Assembly (NCBI RefSeq): GCF_958295425.1
Contig: NC_081153.1
Location: forward strand, 6,483,028 to 6,547,027
Direction: 5' to 3'
DNA from: Solea solea
Lineage: Eukaryota > Chordata > Actinopteri > Pleuronectiformes > Soleidae
Length of the DNA stretch: 64,000 nucleotides
Program-made: the position numbers and the translations under genes
Shown: piece after piece, positions 36,931-50,317 of the stretch
Layout of the letters: every line of letters starts with the position of its first letter
Numbering within the stretch: the first letter of the stretch is position 1
Notes under the pieces: model-generated
Database searches by the model: none
What the model saw: only the letters and a program-made list of their open reading frames with translations
What the model was told of the DNA's origin: nothing

Positions 36931-38622
36931 AAAACCTCACACGATTGTTATTGTGATTTTTCCAACACAGCCTCCTTTACTGTCAGTGGACTTGGTCCGT
37001 TGATGTTCACGCTTGGCTTGAGCCTCCAGATTCTCCTCAACAGCACGGGTTGACTGCGTTATCACTCAGTTTGGGAAGATGATAGTTGGGAAGGAATAGA
37101 GCCAGGTTGAGTGAGTAAATGTTGTATAAGTACAGGAGATTGTAACGCCTCTGGAAACTCTCTTATCAGGCTCAATGCCACTAGCTTGCTGTGAAAAGCT
37201 CCGTAATTTCGCAATAATCTGGAAACGAGCAGCAGGAAAACAGGTTTGTTATCATTCCATCACTAATTATAGATTGTTGTGGGAGGAGGCCAGCTTGTTC
37301 CTAAACTGGTAAATGCATAAATGGTTGATTGAATCACTTTTTGGTTTGTGGTCTGGTCATAAAGGTTGGTGGTAGGTCTGGTTAGATGCCTCCTAGGTCC
37401 ATTTTAACTGAAGTCCTTTTAAAGGCAGTTGTGTATGATACACCCCTAAACTACGGTAACATCGTCAGGTAAAGATACAGTTATATATTATATTATATTT
37501 GAGAGTAGCTGTTGTATCTTTAATTAAATGCATTGTTTTTCCATGTCTTCCTCCACAAATCTCAGAGGCGAAATGTGTCCTTGAGTAAATTAACAATTTG
37601 ATTCAGTTTAACAAAATAATCTGATCCTTGCTCTTAACTTTACCTTCCAGGCAGCCAACAGAATGTAGTCACACACAAAAAAAACAAAAAACAACCCACA
37701 GTGAAACATTTAACGTGGAGTCGCATTTGTGAAGGAAACCCAAACATGCGGCGGCAGCTCCTCACCGCCCACCACCTCAGTTTAGCTCGTCTAACCCGGG
37801 GGCCGATGAAGGCGGTCAAAGTGGAAGCAGGACGTGGCGACATGTTGTCGGAGTGGAGAGGGCAGCAGGCGGAGAATGAGAGGCGTGATGCGCCGTGCCG
37901 GCGACGGCGCAGACGGAGCGAGGTCAGAGTGAAGTGGATTGCTGTGTAGCGGGACGATGTTGGGACATGAACGCGGTCTAAAAACAGCAGAATGTTAATA
38001 TCGTGAGTGTTTAGCCCGAGGCAAACGCTGTTCCTCTGAACTGAGTGTTTATGAATGATGAATGCGGCCTAAAAGCCACCACACAAGTGCCTGCAACTTA
38101 CATTCTCTTGGACGTCCATCAGGGGGCGACTCGGCTACTACATACAGTATGTAAGTGAATAAGAAAACAGTCCTTCTGTCTTTTCATACAGCATGACGTC
38201 CACTGTGTACATTATGGTCCTATTTAGAGTTAAATAGGCAATGAAGTGGGGCGTGTTTGGGGGCTGGGGTGTGACCTGCATTTTCAATAAGCTCCACCCC
38301 CCTCACTTATTCCCAGCTCCACCCACTCATTCAAATTTAAAGCAGAAAATCAAAATATGTCTCATAAACTGTGACATATTGTTTCTCAGTTATGGCCAAA
38401 ATGGTATTTACAATTAATTAGGGTGATCTTTAAGTTTCAGTTTTATCAGATTATGGTGGCAATGATGCACAAACAAGACATTGAATGCGATGAAGATTCA
38501 ATATTGTGCTATAAATTTACATTTATCAAATGTTAAAAACTTGAACCTTAGTGATTTTTGGTAAATGATTAAGTTTGGGAAGCTCTGCTGTATCTGTCTG
38601 CGCTTCAGTGTTTTACTGTTGG

Positions 38623-38658
<36 letters not shown>

Positions 38659-38825
38659 TGTAAGAAGTCCAAAGTTTAAAAGCTCAAAGTTGTCTCCTGA
38701 GACTTTCGTGTCTCTTTATGATGTCACGTAAACGGACAACTGACACCTGGCGTTAGCAATGCTCTCACTAATCACTGCGGAAAAAATAAATTTTTATATC
38801 TGTAAAGTGGCAGCTCTTACTTACT

Positions 38826-38922
38826 TCTAGATCTTATTTGTACCCAAATGTTTAAATGCACTTATTGTAAGTCGCTTTGGATAAAAGCGTCTGCTAAATG
38901 ACATGTAATGTAATGTAATGAC
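38826..38922 (+). repeat. SINE/LINE 3' tail with TGTAA repeats
   Basis: The motif gtaagtcgctttggataaaa followed by gcgtctgctaaatgacatg and repeats of taatg is one of the most common 3' tails in fish genomes (L2-like and SINE elements). Only the 3' end is recognisable. Confidence 0.75.
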
Positions 38923-39799
38923 AGAAATGGACTGAAAAAGTCTCGCCGCCTTTGGAATTCTCCTCATATTTAGTCGTGCGGTGTCTGTGGCTTGTGTGGT
39001 GTGGTCTATGGAGACGAGAGACAATCTCCAGTGTCCTCTGCTCCTGTCGTCCCCTGTGGTAAAAGTAAATTCTCCTCCGTTTTATCAACAACTGCATCAA
39101 ACTCATCCATCACCAAAAGCAACAGAACGGAACAGAGTGATACAAGAGCCAGCTGGTATTTAAGCGTAATATAAAAAAAACCTCTGTAAGATTTGTTGAG
39201 CGACAATCATCCGAAGTGTCGAGTGTGGAAACATTAGAGCTCGTAGAGCACATTAATGGTATTTATCTGAATACTGTTGCATAATTGTGAAATATGTGTT
39301 CTTTAAAGTGTTCTGCAGCGACAAGGCCGCCGGTATTAAGATGCGCGCTCTGTTTAATTGCCTGGTTGGTGCGTTTGACATTTACACCGCACACCCACAA
39401 AGCTGATTTTATCTTATTCGTCGTTCGCTAAAGCCGCTCCAGCTCTGTGTTTAACCAATAACACTCGCATCTCGCGCCGCCGCCGCCGCCAAAGTGTTGC
39501 TTTTAATTTACACTTTGCATACAGCGAGTGGAGGAGACACACACGAAGTGAGGACGTGTCAGATGGTCTGGAGGAGGCGAGGAGGGAGAGATGGAGAGGA
39601 ACAGGGGAGGAGGCGAGGAGGGAGGGAGAGAGGGCAAAACAGAGGAGGACGTAAAAAACAGAGAGAGAGAGAGACAGAGAGAGGCGGGGTAGTCAGTCAG
39701 AGGGCAGGAGGAAGAGCTGACGGCTCCAGTTGAGGAGATCAGTCTGCTTAGTGTCTGTCAGTTCGACAGGACAGAGACTGGAAACAGCTGGAGGCTTGT

Positions 39800-39845
<46 letters not shown>

Positions 39846-40120
39846 TGCTACTGCCTACTGCCAACACAGGCCGCCCTGTGTGTTGCTGCGAGTGTGTGTG
39901 TGTGTGTGTGTATGTGTTTACACCAGAGAGACAGCTAGAGATAGGGGGCATGGCAAGGACAGCCAGAGATCACACACACACACGCACACACACACACGCG
40001 CACACACACACGCGCACACACACGGCAGACTATGTTGCCAGTGATTGGTCAGAGCTCACAAATGTTGGCTGTGATCTTGATACCTACAGAGATAATAGAT
40101 TTGGAGAGGTCACTCACACA

Positions 40121-40151
<31 letters not shown>

Positions 40152-41806
40152 ACACACACCACCTGCAGATGCCCAGTGTTGACTCTCTTTATATGGTGGA
40201 GCTGTCATCACTGCACCAAAGCGAGGGAACAGAGAGACTCTGTTGTCTCCGGGTGAAAGTGAGACACAAATGGTAAAAGCGGGGTACGAAGTGAACTGTG
40301 AGAGAGAGAGAGAGAGAAATGATTCGATGAAGAATGTAATTTCAGACGATATTGTCCTGGTACACAATGTTCTGCTCCTCGCTCCTTCCAGCTCTGCAGT
40401 GTCTTTGTGTCAGAAACACAGAGTATTTAAGCGGCTTTTTTTTTTCCTCCATCACTATTTCAGAAGGTATAAGAGTGTGCGATATAGAGTGTCTTATACA
40501 TTGTCTTTTTACCAGGCAATCTGATGAGAAAGCTCTATAGAAACACACCTTTTTAGATTATTTTGTGACTTTTTTTTGTGAATTATCGCTTCTTAAAAAT
40601 ACGCGATACAAGTCAATCATAACTTTGACTCAACAACACACACGAAGACACAAAAATGCGTTTCGTAAAGCCGTCATATGACCTATAAACACACCCTAGG
40701 ATGTCCATATAAGGAGTTGCGTATTATTCCCGCGGCACTAAGGGTTCAATCTGTTCCAACAAAAGAAAACTCCATGTGAATCCAAAGAATGGGTTAGTTA
40801 GTTCACATAATATCAATGAATTTAAATGAATAACCTTCAGCTTTTCGATTCCTGTAAAGCTGTTTTTAGTTTCCGTACCACTTTTACGACGTCCCACATT
40901 CTCACACACACACACACACACACACACGTGGTACACAGTTAAAGATCCAGTGTGCGAGCTTGAGGTTATTATTTATTATTTCCATTCCGCAGAAACATAA
41001 AATCATTATGCTTATTTATTTTCTTTAGTGAGTGTATAAAAGAGGGGAAAAAATTTGTAAAAAAAAAAATCATTCATCAGTCATTTCTCAAAGAAGAGAA
41101 ACCTGTTGATTCAATATAAGGTCAGCGTATAAAACAGCAGCGACCGGCTCTCCCGGGACACATTAGCAAACCTCAAATAAGCAGCAGCATCAGCAGCAGC
41201 AGCAGCACAAACAGAAGCATTTGCAGAGGGAGAAAATCAGACGGAAAACACTCCAGTGCAGAACCAAACCAGAACAAGGAGGGAGTGAAGAGAAACAGCG
41301 GCAGCATGTAGAGTGGAGCGGAGTCAAACAGAAGCACAGGGAGGAGGAGGAGGAGGAGGAGGAGGAGGAGCAGGAGAAACTGTGTTTTGTTTTTTAACAC
41401 AAGAGTGAGATAAGAAAAAAACAAAAAACAAAGACAGACAGACGAGAGAGAGACGGTCGTAAAGTGAGGCTGTGCATTCAGCTCTGATGTTACACGCTGA
41501 AAGGGAGATACTGTTGTTATCAAATAATGCAAATACAGTGCGCATCAGCAAGGTTGGACATGAACGCAGGCTAAACACATTGTAGAGTGAGGCTGAACAG
41601 CAGACTGTGGACCGCCTGAAAACCTACGTCACAGACCGGAGACTGTTAGGTGTGAAAACCACGAGGCGTCCATTTATTCATTCATTTCATTCATTTGTTT
41701 CCCCTGCGTTTCCTTGTGTGACTGTGTGTTAGTATTGGTTGATATACTTGTGAGTGAATTGTTTTGACACCTGGGTCTGACTCCTTGCAGTGAGTGAATG
41801 GAGCAC

Positions 41807-41811
<5 letters not shown>

Positions 41812-41862
<51 letters not shown>
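41812..41862. repeat. Long (GT)n microsatellite
   Basis: About 25 uninterrupted GT units, the longest pure GT run in the window. Confidence 0.97.
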
Positions 41863-41864
<2 letters not shown>

Positions 41865-42163
41865 GGTAACTGACTGAGGTATTAATGAGCAGTGCTTCCC
41901 TCACAATTAGATTCGGGAGGGAGAGTGGGGAGTGTTGTATTCATTTCCACGGTTTCCACACGTCTTCTGCTATATTGGAACACCAGGGGACGTCTCTGTC
42001 TCTCTCTCTGTATCACTGTCTGTTTCTCTCCCTGTCTCTCTCTGTCTCTACCCTGTCTCTCCCTTTCTTTCTCTCAGTGGTGGGCAGACTTTCTCTTACA
42101 GTGTGATTGAAACAAATAAAAGAGGCGTAGATTATATATATATTTGAATATGTATGTATACAT

Positions 42164-42167
<4 letters not shown>

Positions 42168-42215
<48 letters not shown>
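42168..42215. repeat. (AT)n microsatellite
   Basis: About 24 AT units, flanked on the left by tatgtatgtatacatattc. Confidence 0.97.
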
Positions 42216-42218
<3 letters not shown>

Positions 42219-43544
42219 GATTAGCAAAGGTGTGAAAAGATGCTGTTGGAGCCTCTTGTGCAAACCCAAAAAAGTGAATCTGTGTTTTTCACTATAAATG
42301 CTGCAAATAATAAAAACAACATTTATTGCGACATTATTACTTTTAATCAGATCCATATTCAAACTCTCTCAAAATCCCCTTCAAACATGTGTTTTTTTTG
42401 TGTGGAAATTCCCTTTTAAAAATAACACATCAACAGTCTTCTGTGTGATCTCGTCTCTCTGTTATGAAACCAGCGCGTTTAATATGCGGTTCTTGTTTTG
42501 TTTTTCTTCTTCTTTTCGTTCACGCTCGTCTCATCCCCGTCGTGGTCGGAGGCAGAACTGTTTGTCGCCTCATCTTCTTTTTTTTTCTTTTTTTTTATTA
42601 TTATTATTAATTCAGTCTTCAGCTTTTGTAATCTTGTTATTTGCCACTTGCTTCTCTTTTCTGGCAGAAATAATCTCCATAATTAGGGCTCTGCGCTCGG
42701 CTGCCCACATTACTGAAGAGCGCTGGTTAAAATGGACCTGCAGTCGCTTTGAGATGAAATGAGCCAAATCCGCCCTCAGTGTTGGAGTCCGCCCATTTGT
42801 ATCACTGATTCACAGTCTCACCCTCAGCAGGAGCGACGCCGAGTCGCACGTTCAGCTTTTCACGCGTCAAATCAAATCCGTGAAAGCAGATAAGCTGATT
42901 GTGCTTACACAAACGCTCAGTGTCTCCCTGGTTTCTCCTTATTACGAGTTTTTCTAATAACACATTTAGCGTATTAGTCTTCTCTCTCTCCGCCCGTCCT
43001 GTGACTTTGTGTTCGGGGGTTGTTTTCCAGCTGACGAGGCTCAGACTAATCCGTTCTCAGTACGTCTGTGTTTTGGTTCAAATACTTGTGTCTCAGGCAC
43101 ATTAATGGGTCGCACTGCGATGATATGGAGACGCTCTTTAATTATAGTCCGTGTGGTTTGAGTCAGTATGAGAGTCGCACACACACACACAAACAAACAC
43201 GAGAAGCCTATTTCCCGAGTTTAGCGGAACATGTGCAGAGGTTAAGAAGACGATTATACCGAGTTAAAGGGGGCAGTTGTACATAATAGTAACGGCTAAT
43301 GGGATTCCAACAGGGCAGCAAACGCATCTGAGTGCCGTGTTTGGAGGACGCGATGGTTGGAGGTTTGCCACTCGAGTGTTTCATTCCACTCGCTTTGTGT
43401 CGGGAAAACACGCACTGGAACAAGTAGCCAGCATGTTTGATCTGCAGGAGAGGAAACTACTCTCCTCACCAGCAGGTGGCGGTAGTCTGTATTCAACTTT
43501 ATACAAAGGAAATAAAGAGCTAAAGCCCTAGACTTATGGCGTTT

Positions 43545-43700
43545 CTCCATTATCCCTCTTATGACCATCAAGATAATGAGGCTGCCTGGATTCTCTGCTC
43601 CTTTTTCCAAGATAACTTTCACTTTCGATAATCTGGCAGTTTTTCAACCGTTTAGAAATTAGCTGACAGTCGTTCCGTGGAAGTCCTGAGGTTCTGCAGT
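43545..43700 (-). repeat. Interspersed repeat, inverted relative to 47915
   Basis: The reverse complement shares acggttgaa-aactgccaga, then gtgaaagttatcttgg and tcttgatggtcata-agaggg, with 47915-48142. Differences are small indels. No coding capacity. Confidence 0.75.
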
Positions 43701-45372
43701 GATTTTTTTAGTTGACGGCAGCCATGTTTGTCTCGCTGTTACACTCTTCCCGGTGTTTCACCCTCGTTGAAATACTTGGAAATTGAGAATTTGAGTGTTA
43801 TTGAACGATATATAACAAGACTTTTTCTGTGGTAAAAAAAAAAACATACAAAAAGAGTATATGTAAGAATATACAGAATTAGAATTAAATGAGCTGCTTT
43901 AGTGTCACTTCAACACTGTTAGAGGTCCTGTGTATTGTGGGATGGAAGGACGAGCTGACGTACACTACCACATGTAGTTCTGTATAGTAAAAGTAAGAAA
44001 GTACAGGCTCTGTAATGCAGTAAAGTATAAAAGTAAAAAAGTACTGTCAGTGATACACAAAGACCTCTTTTCATAACTTTCGGTTGACAAAATGGGATAG
44101 TTTTATATAGCAACTTGCACAACTCTACATGAGCTCGTGGGTTTTAGGCACAGGACACAAGAAACACATTCGCCATGAATCATTTTTAGCATGGAAGAAC
44201 TTTTTACTGCTGTTTCTGGAACCTTCTCTTGTCGCGCCTCCTTTTTTTTTTTTACCATGCAGTTGTTTGCATTTCCTTGTTTCCTCATTCAATAAAAAAA
44301 AAAACCCATCGTTTAGTCACCTGTTAGAAATGTGACTCTCCTCGTGCCCCCAGTTTTGCCTTTGCTTGTCCTCTCTGCCAATATTGGATAAGTATCCAAT
44401 TTGTCCAGGGCTACATCTCCATCTCCTCCTGCTCTTTCTCTCGTTTTTTTTTTTTGGTGAATAATTCCTTTTGATGAATTCCTCACTTGGCCTTTGATCT
44501 GTGCCGCACATCAGATATGAGACGGAAAACTCTTCTCGGGGAGAGTGAGGAGAGAGCCGCGCGAGCCTTGATCAACAATGCATGGGCATAAAAAGAAATG
44601 GCTACAGATGAAAGACGGCGTGGAGGAGCAGCCGCCGACACGGGCGCCGTTTGTTTTTGTTTTTTTGTCTTGTGAAGATGTGACAGAGATGTATCATTTA
44701 ATGCAGCGCGGCGTACGGACACCGTCACGCTCGGCTCTCCCCCGTCTTCTCCCTTTTGTCCTCCCTCAGAAAAAGACAGTCTGTCTTCTTTAAGTGAACT
44801 CTCTGTTCAGTTGCTCAACTTTTGCTCTTGAGTGTGTTGTTTTCCTCTCGTCGGGGTGTCACTGCATTTTTTAAAAGTGCATTTCTTTGTTTTTTTTTTT
44901 CTTACGTGAATAGCTCAAAAACCCGAGCAGGAAAATATGGACTTTTTTTGGAAACGGAGACCTGAGACACTGAACCTCTGCTCCTCTCTGTGCAGCCACT
45001 GCTGCTGTTTATTATTTAATGTGTAAATGCAGCCTGCCAGTGGGAACGCTTTCATTACACAAAAGGAAGACCCACTTAAACGTTAGGCAAATACAATTCT
45101 TTGTGTAGCCAACCTTTGCATAGCTTAAGGCTAAAATCCATGCCACTCTGCAGACACATGTTACAGCTCCGTGGGTCCTTGCTACTGCAGCTGAAAAGTA
45201 ATGATTTGGGGAAAACGTCTAACTGTGATTAGGGACGCTTCATTTCCGCTTGTTTCCTGTTGTCTGATATTAATATCTACTGATACTGATATCAGTCTTT
45301 TGTCTTAAAGCCGGACTATGCAGGATGTTTACCCTAATTTACCAGCGTTGGAGTCACTGTGATGGTTTAAGG

Positions 45373-46132
45373 CAGGGGCCTCAAACTCAAAATGATCTGG
45401 GGGTCAGTGAACTTCTAGTCTGGTCCGGAGGGGCCGGGTCGAGTGAAAAAGGTCCAACAATTCGGGGAAAAATGAACAGTTTAGTGATTAGAAATTAAAA
45501 TGATACCTTGATAATCCATCGTGATGTTGCAATTACAAATATTTCATTTCAAAGTAAAAGTCTAAAATAGTTCATTTATGAGGCAAAATGATTTTGAAAA
45601 TAACAAAAACAGAATTAAAACATTGAATCAAAATATACATGTAGAAAATTGTAATTAAAAGTCAACTTAAGCTTATATATAAATGTATATATGTGTGTAT
45701 ATAGGAATACATATGTATAATATATAAATATATAAATACACACATATGTACAAAAGATCATACATCTCTTAATGCTTCTCTAATCACCGCACATTGGAAT
45801 TCCCACCCTGCTGAGGTCAATGAACGCACCGTCGACGAGCTGCTCGGCTCAGAGTGAGCGTCTGATGAACGACCTCTGGTGTTTTGCGTCCATGAAGCCG
45901 TGAGTTGCAATGTTTTGCTTGTGTGTTGCACTTTGTTGGTGTTTGGGTTTGTCCATGGGTCTGTTTCATGACCTGGCAGTTGTTTCTTTCCACCAGTTAT
46001 GTGGTGTGATGAGTAATTAGTCACTAATGAGTGACGTGGAGCTAGCTGCTAACTAGCAACAATCAGAGAAGTTTATGTTGCTGCATTGCTAATCTGCATT
46101 GCTAATCCCTGTTGTTGTATGTTGCTAATTGA

Positions 46133-46180
<48 letters not shown>

Positions 46181-46355
46181 TATACATATATATATGTATT
46201 GTTTGTATATATACATATATATGTATTGTTTGTATATGTGTATATATATATATATGTGTATATATATATATATATAATCAAGTGTTGAAATGAATCATTT
46301 AAATACAAGTGTAGGGCCGCAGGACATCGACTGGCCCTACACTTTGAGACCCCTG
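45373..46355. mobile_element. Non-autonomous hAT-type transposon, 983 bp, 8-bp TSD
   Basis: The ends caggggcctcaaact and actttgagacccctg are inverted repeats with two mismatches, of the type seen in Charlie-like hAT elements. The 8-mer gtttaagg is duplicated exactly at 45365-45372 and 46356-46363. The body is AT-rich and includes long TA/TATACA microsatellites (46131-46276). A minus-strand 88-codon frame (46024-45758) does not resemble a transposase, so the element depends on one supplied in trans. Confidence 0.88.
46131..46276. repeat. (AT)n / TATACA compound microsatellite inside the 45373 hAT element
   Basis: TA runs alternate with tatacatatatatg and tatgtattgtttgtatata. It sits within the transposon and accounts for much of its size. 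Confidence 0.95.
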
Positions 46356-47767
46356 GTTTAAGGGCTTGTTGTAGGGAGACTGGGGACTGTCTCCATTCCC
46401 CCTTCTGTCTGTTGGAGGAAAATCAGCCTTGCCAGATCATCACTGCCGACCTGGAGTCTTCAAAATCTTGTGAAGGCGAAGTCTCAGGTCGTGTTAGAAC
46501 CAGGAAATGCCAAGTACCGGCTATAAGATCGAAGCAGTGATAGTGTCATTTTAGACGTTAAAGGCAGTTTTTATGATGGTGAGGATAAAGCGGTAGACAG
46601 TGGTTGGATGTTTACGGCGGTGTTGTAAAAATATTAACTCTAAAGCTGTGTGGGGAGCTCCACAGAGGAGGCAAAAAGGCAAAACAGCGACCAGACTTGC
46701 AAAGTTTGGCTTTAAAATCATGTCCATAAAGGTGATTTGATCACTGCGGTGTGGTAGACTTATAGTACAGTTCCTGATTTACTGAACAATCTGGTCACAA
46801 CAGTAACATTTAATCTTGCCGACTTTGGCATCAGTGGCGTAAAAGTAACCTGTCTCATGACAGTGCATCACAAAGGATCAAAAAGCAACATTTCTATGAA
46901 CGCGTGGCCTCCAAAAGCAAATTATTCCCATGGTAACTTTTCTGAAACCTCCTGCGTCAAACTTCACAGTGTCAGAAGTGTACCAGTGAGTAAACTGTAC
47001 ACAGCAATGGTATTTTCCATTCACAGACAATGAGACCGATTTGTAATTCACAAGTGTTTCCTGTTTCTGCCCGTCCAAAAATAAAACGTTGCCCTAGAGT
47101 TTTTAAACACTGCGGTGTTTCCAAACTCCAAACTCTGTGGTGTTGTGGGCAGCAGGCACAACCATGCATTTCAAAAGTAGTTTATAAAGCATTTTATTCT
47201 CTCTCAGTACCATCTTCAGTGCGTCCGTATTTGCACAGCCTCATACCTTCACCACCTTTCCCACCAAGCGCGCTTTCCGGGGTCGGATCCTTTGCTCAAG
47301 GGCGTCTCAAAGGAAAGAAAGCACATCACTTGTTCTCTTTCCACTGTCTTTCCCCGTCTGTCCCCGTCTGTCCAGGGGCATTTTCCTCACAAAGCAGAAC
47401 TGTAACGTATGTGGACCATGAAACACCCAGAACTGCACTTTTCTTTTTTTATAGTCCACGCCATGTTCCAGCTTTGAAGGCAGATTTTCACTCATCAAAC
47501 GTATCCAGTTAACTCGGAGGAAAAGCCCCTGGACTCAAGCCTTTTTTTTTATAAACGGGTGCTCACTCTCTAAAACGCTGAGCTTTAACATCAAAACACT
47601 GAGTCACATGACAAACGCAGCGCTGAAATACTGAAATACAAACAGTGCGATTGTTTAACCCTTCTGTCACCATTCCTGTTGTCGCCGCCGACAGGTTTTG
47701 TCACGTGTACTTCTCATTACGGTAACTCCTAGACCAAATTCAAAAACTATGGACCGGCGACTTGTCC

Positions 47768-47875
47768 AGGGTGTGACTCCGCCTTTCGCCCTGTGTCAGC
47801 TTAGCTAAGATTGGCACAGCACCGCCACGCAACCTTTATGTGGAGGATAAAACAGTAGAAGATGGATGGATGGAT
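47768..47875 (+). mobile_element. SINE/LINE tail, same family as 6773-6880
   Basis: The sequence runs tccagggtgtgactccgcct, then gattggcacagcaccgccac and ggataaaacagtagaagatgg, with a GGAT tetranucleotide tail. It matches 6780-6870 over its whole length. No convincing target duplication was found. Confidence 0.75.
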
Positions 47876-47914
47876 ACCGGAAAGCAGAGAAATAGACCTT
47901 TGCACCCATATACT

Positions 47915-48142
47915 TGTCATTACGGTAGAACCTCTGGACTTCCGTGGAACAATCACAGACGAGATTCACCAGTGTGTCACACGTTTGTGACGTTAGCTTA
48001 TTCCTAAACGGTTGAATAACTGCCAGATATCAAAAGTGAAAGTTATCTTGGAAAAAAAGGGACATAAAACAATTCTACAGCCATAAATTCAATATAAATC
48101 TAGGCAGCTTTGTTGTCTTGATGGTCATAATAAGAGGGTTAA
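47915..48142 (+). repeat. Interspersed repeat, partner of 43545
   Basis: It contains acggttgaataactgccaga, gtgaaagttatcttggaaaa, and tcttgatggtcataataaga. It continues left into tcattacggtagaacctctg and ccgtggaacaatcacagacg. The two copies are about 4.4 kb apart in opposite orientation. Confidence 0.75.
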
Positions 48143-50317
48143 ATAGTTTTGATTTGGGGCTTCACAGTTAAAGCCTTTTGTTTATTTACAGAAACTTTAG
48201 TGTCTTTTTTAATAAGTAATAAAAAATCTTGCGTGACCTTTTTTATATTGTATAACAGGTGTCACCTGATTTGTTGACCCCCACACATTCCCAGTGGAAC
48301 ATATACAGTGTCTGTGTTAGTTGTTGGGGGGGGGGACTGTATTTGATGTAGCGCTTCATTAGGTGCTGGTCAAAGCCCTGTGTGTGTGTGTGTGTGTTGA
48401 TTAGAGTTGTGATGAAAGGTTTTTGTTGGACCCATTTTTGTGGAGTTTAAATGGGGCCGTGGCGTTTTGGTTTTTTTGAGTCTGTTAATGGCGGCAATAA
48501 GGACGACAAGAAGTTGGTCATTTACTGTTAAATACCAATTACTGCTAAGTCAGCTCTCGGGCTCTCTTTCCCACACACACACACATTACAAACGTAGACC
48601 TAATGCTCTAATCACTCGGCTGAATGAACGGCTTAGAACAGCAAAATAGCGACTTCTCAGAAGCGCCGAACAGCTTCGTGTGAGATAGTTCCCGCACGTT
48701 CATGTGGCAAATAAAGCAGAGGGGTTTTTTGTGATAATCTCAGAAGGCTGTATCACTTTCTTATCCCACGAAGGATTATCCAGCTCTCCAATCCCAGTCA
48801 GAAGAGAGAAAAAAAGAAGCATATTAATATTAAAAATTTAAATGACTTCAACTGGATTTAATGGGTTGTCGGCTAAGCCAGGCAACAATATAGAGTCACC
48901 AATGGCCTCAGTGTGTCAATTATCTGAGCTGTCAGCTGGCACATTCATATCACACTGGAAACAAAACGTGCTTTTGTGCCTTTGTAGGCGAGTGTGTGAA
49001 ACCCCAAAGAAATCCCATCTTTTCACTTTTCACTTAAAATCTGAAGCTTAAATTTCTCTTCATTTGAGATAACAGCGTATATTACAGTTAAAATATCACA
49101 TTGTCTCCTCTTAAGTTCCATGATGACATGTATGCAGCTATTTCTAAACTCATAACTCTGTGGGTTCTTCTGAACACACGCGTTAAATGGCTTTAAAATG
49201 CACATCTCTTTAATCTGACCAACATATAAGGGTCAACGTTTATGCTCACCAACGTGAAAACTTGTATTTTACTTCATTAAAAAACGTTTGTCTGCTGGAA
49301 AACGGTGTTTTTAAGTGTTTACAATGATCAACAACAGTGTAAACAGATATTTACAATGCATAAATAGACTGTGTATGTATAAACTTTGGTCAGAATGTGA
49401 CAGAGCAAACCATCACGCCATCTTAAGAAAGCGACATGTGATAAATGTGATGCTGACAGTCACTTCAAAACAAAATAAGAGTGGAACTAGAATATTTCAG
49501 TACAGAACAAGCAGCAACACGCCTTATTACTGTTATTCAGACTGAAACTGGAAGAAGAAGAAGGAACGCGACTGTGCTCAAATATTTCAGCCACATCAAA
49601 GAATGCTTATTCTGTCCTTTGCCATGTGATATAATTATCTTACATTTCTCGCCCAAGAGTTTAAAAAATGATGGATTGAGTGGGCGACACGTTTGGTGTT
49701 TCAAAACCTCTGCAACTGAATCCTTATTGTGCAACATTAGAGAGTGATTCAGCATTCGTTTCCACCTCCAAACACTGATTTTGGAGTTAATTTTACCTCC
49801 ATTAGCATTGTTGTGTCTTGTGCCAGGAGCTTCTGTCTGCCAGATAACCGTAACCATGTGTGCGTGTGTGTGTGTGTGTGTGTGTCTCCTTATGACAACA
49901 AATCTCTCAGCTTTGCCTCCACCACGTTGTTGATCAGTGTCCTGTTACTGAAAAGCCGACGCAAAATGCCGTAATTACGAGCTGTCAAATGCCAATTACC
50001 AGTAATTCAGCCTCGCCGTGTGTGGCGGATGAGACAGTCGCTCGGTGTCAGTTGTCCGCCTCTCCCTCCCTCTCTCTCTCACTCTCTACATCTCATTTAA
50101 AGAATTACACCGTGTCTGTTGTGCGCGTTTGAATGTCACGGACGCCGTTTTTTGTAGGGGAAATACGCGGAATGCCGCTGGCGATTGACATCGCGCGCTG
50201 TCACACTTGATTATTCGCTCGTGACTCGAGACACTCGGTGTAATGGAATAGTGATAACGATGATGTCATGAATGGTTTCGCAGATTTCTCGAAAAGCACC
50301 GGCAGCCTAATGGAACT

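Larger units (their letters stand above)
36931..45364. other. Non-coding stretch between pseudogene and hAT element
   Basis: Holds the SINE tail at 38826, dense CA and GA tracts at 39540-40150, a GGA run at 41340-41370, GT and AT runs at 41812 and 42168, and the 43545 repeat. Long low-complexity frames here reflect the microsatellites. No exon supported. Confidence 0.6.

Noticed and set aside
39800..40276. 158-codon frame rich in Cys/Val then His/Thr
   Set aside because: It is the translation of GT and CA microsatellites, not a protein.
42298..42762. 154-codon plus-strand frame
   Set aside because: Phe/Ser-rich, built on TTC and TTT runs; no motif and no splice context.
45758..46024. 88-codon minus-strand frame in the hAT element as a transposase
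   Set aside because: It is too short, with no hAT catalytic or dimerisation motifs visible.
47030..47512. 160-codon plus-strand frame
   Set aside because: It has no domain, no splice signal and a sequence unlike any family I know. The reverse strand is equally open in places, and the region is flanked by repeats.
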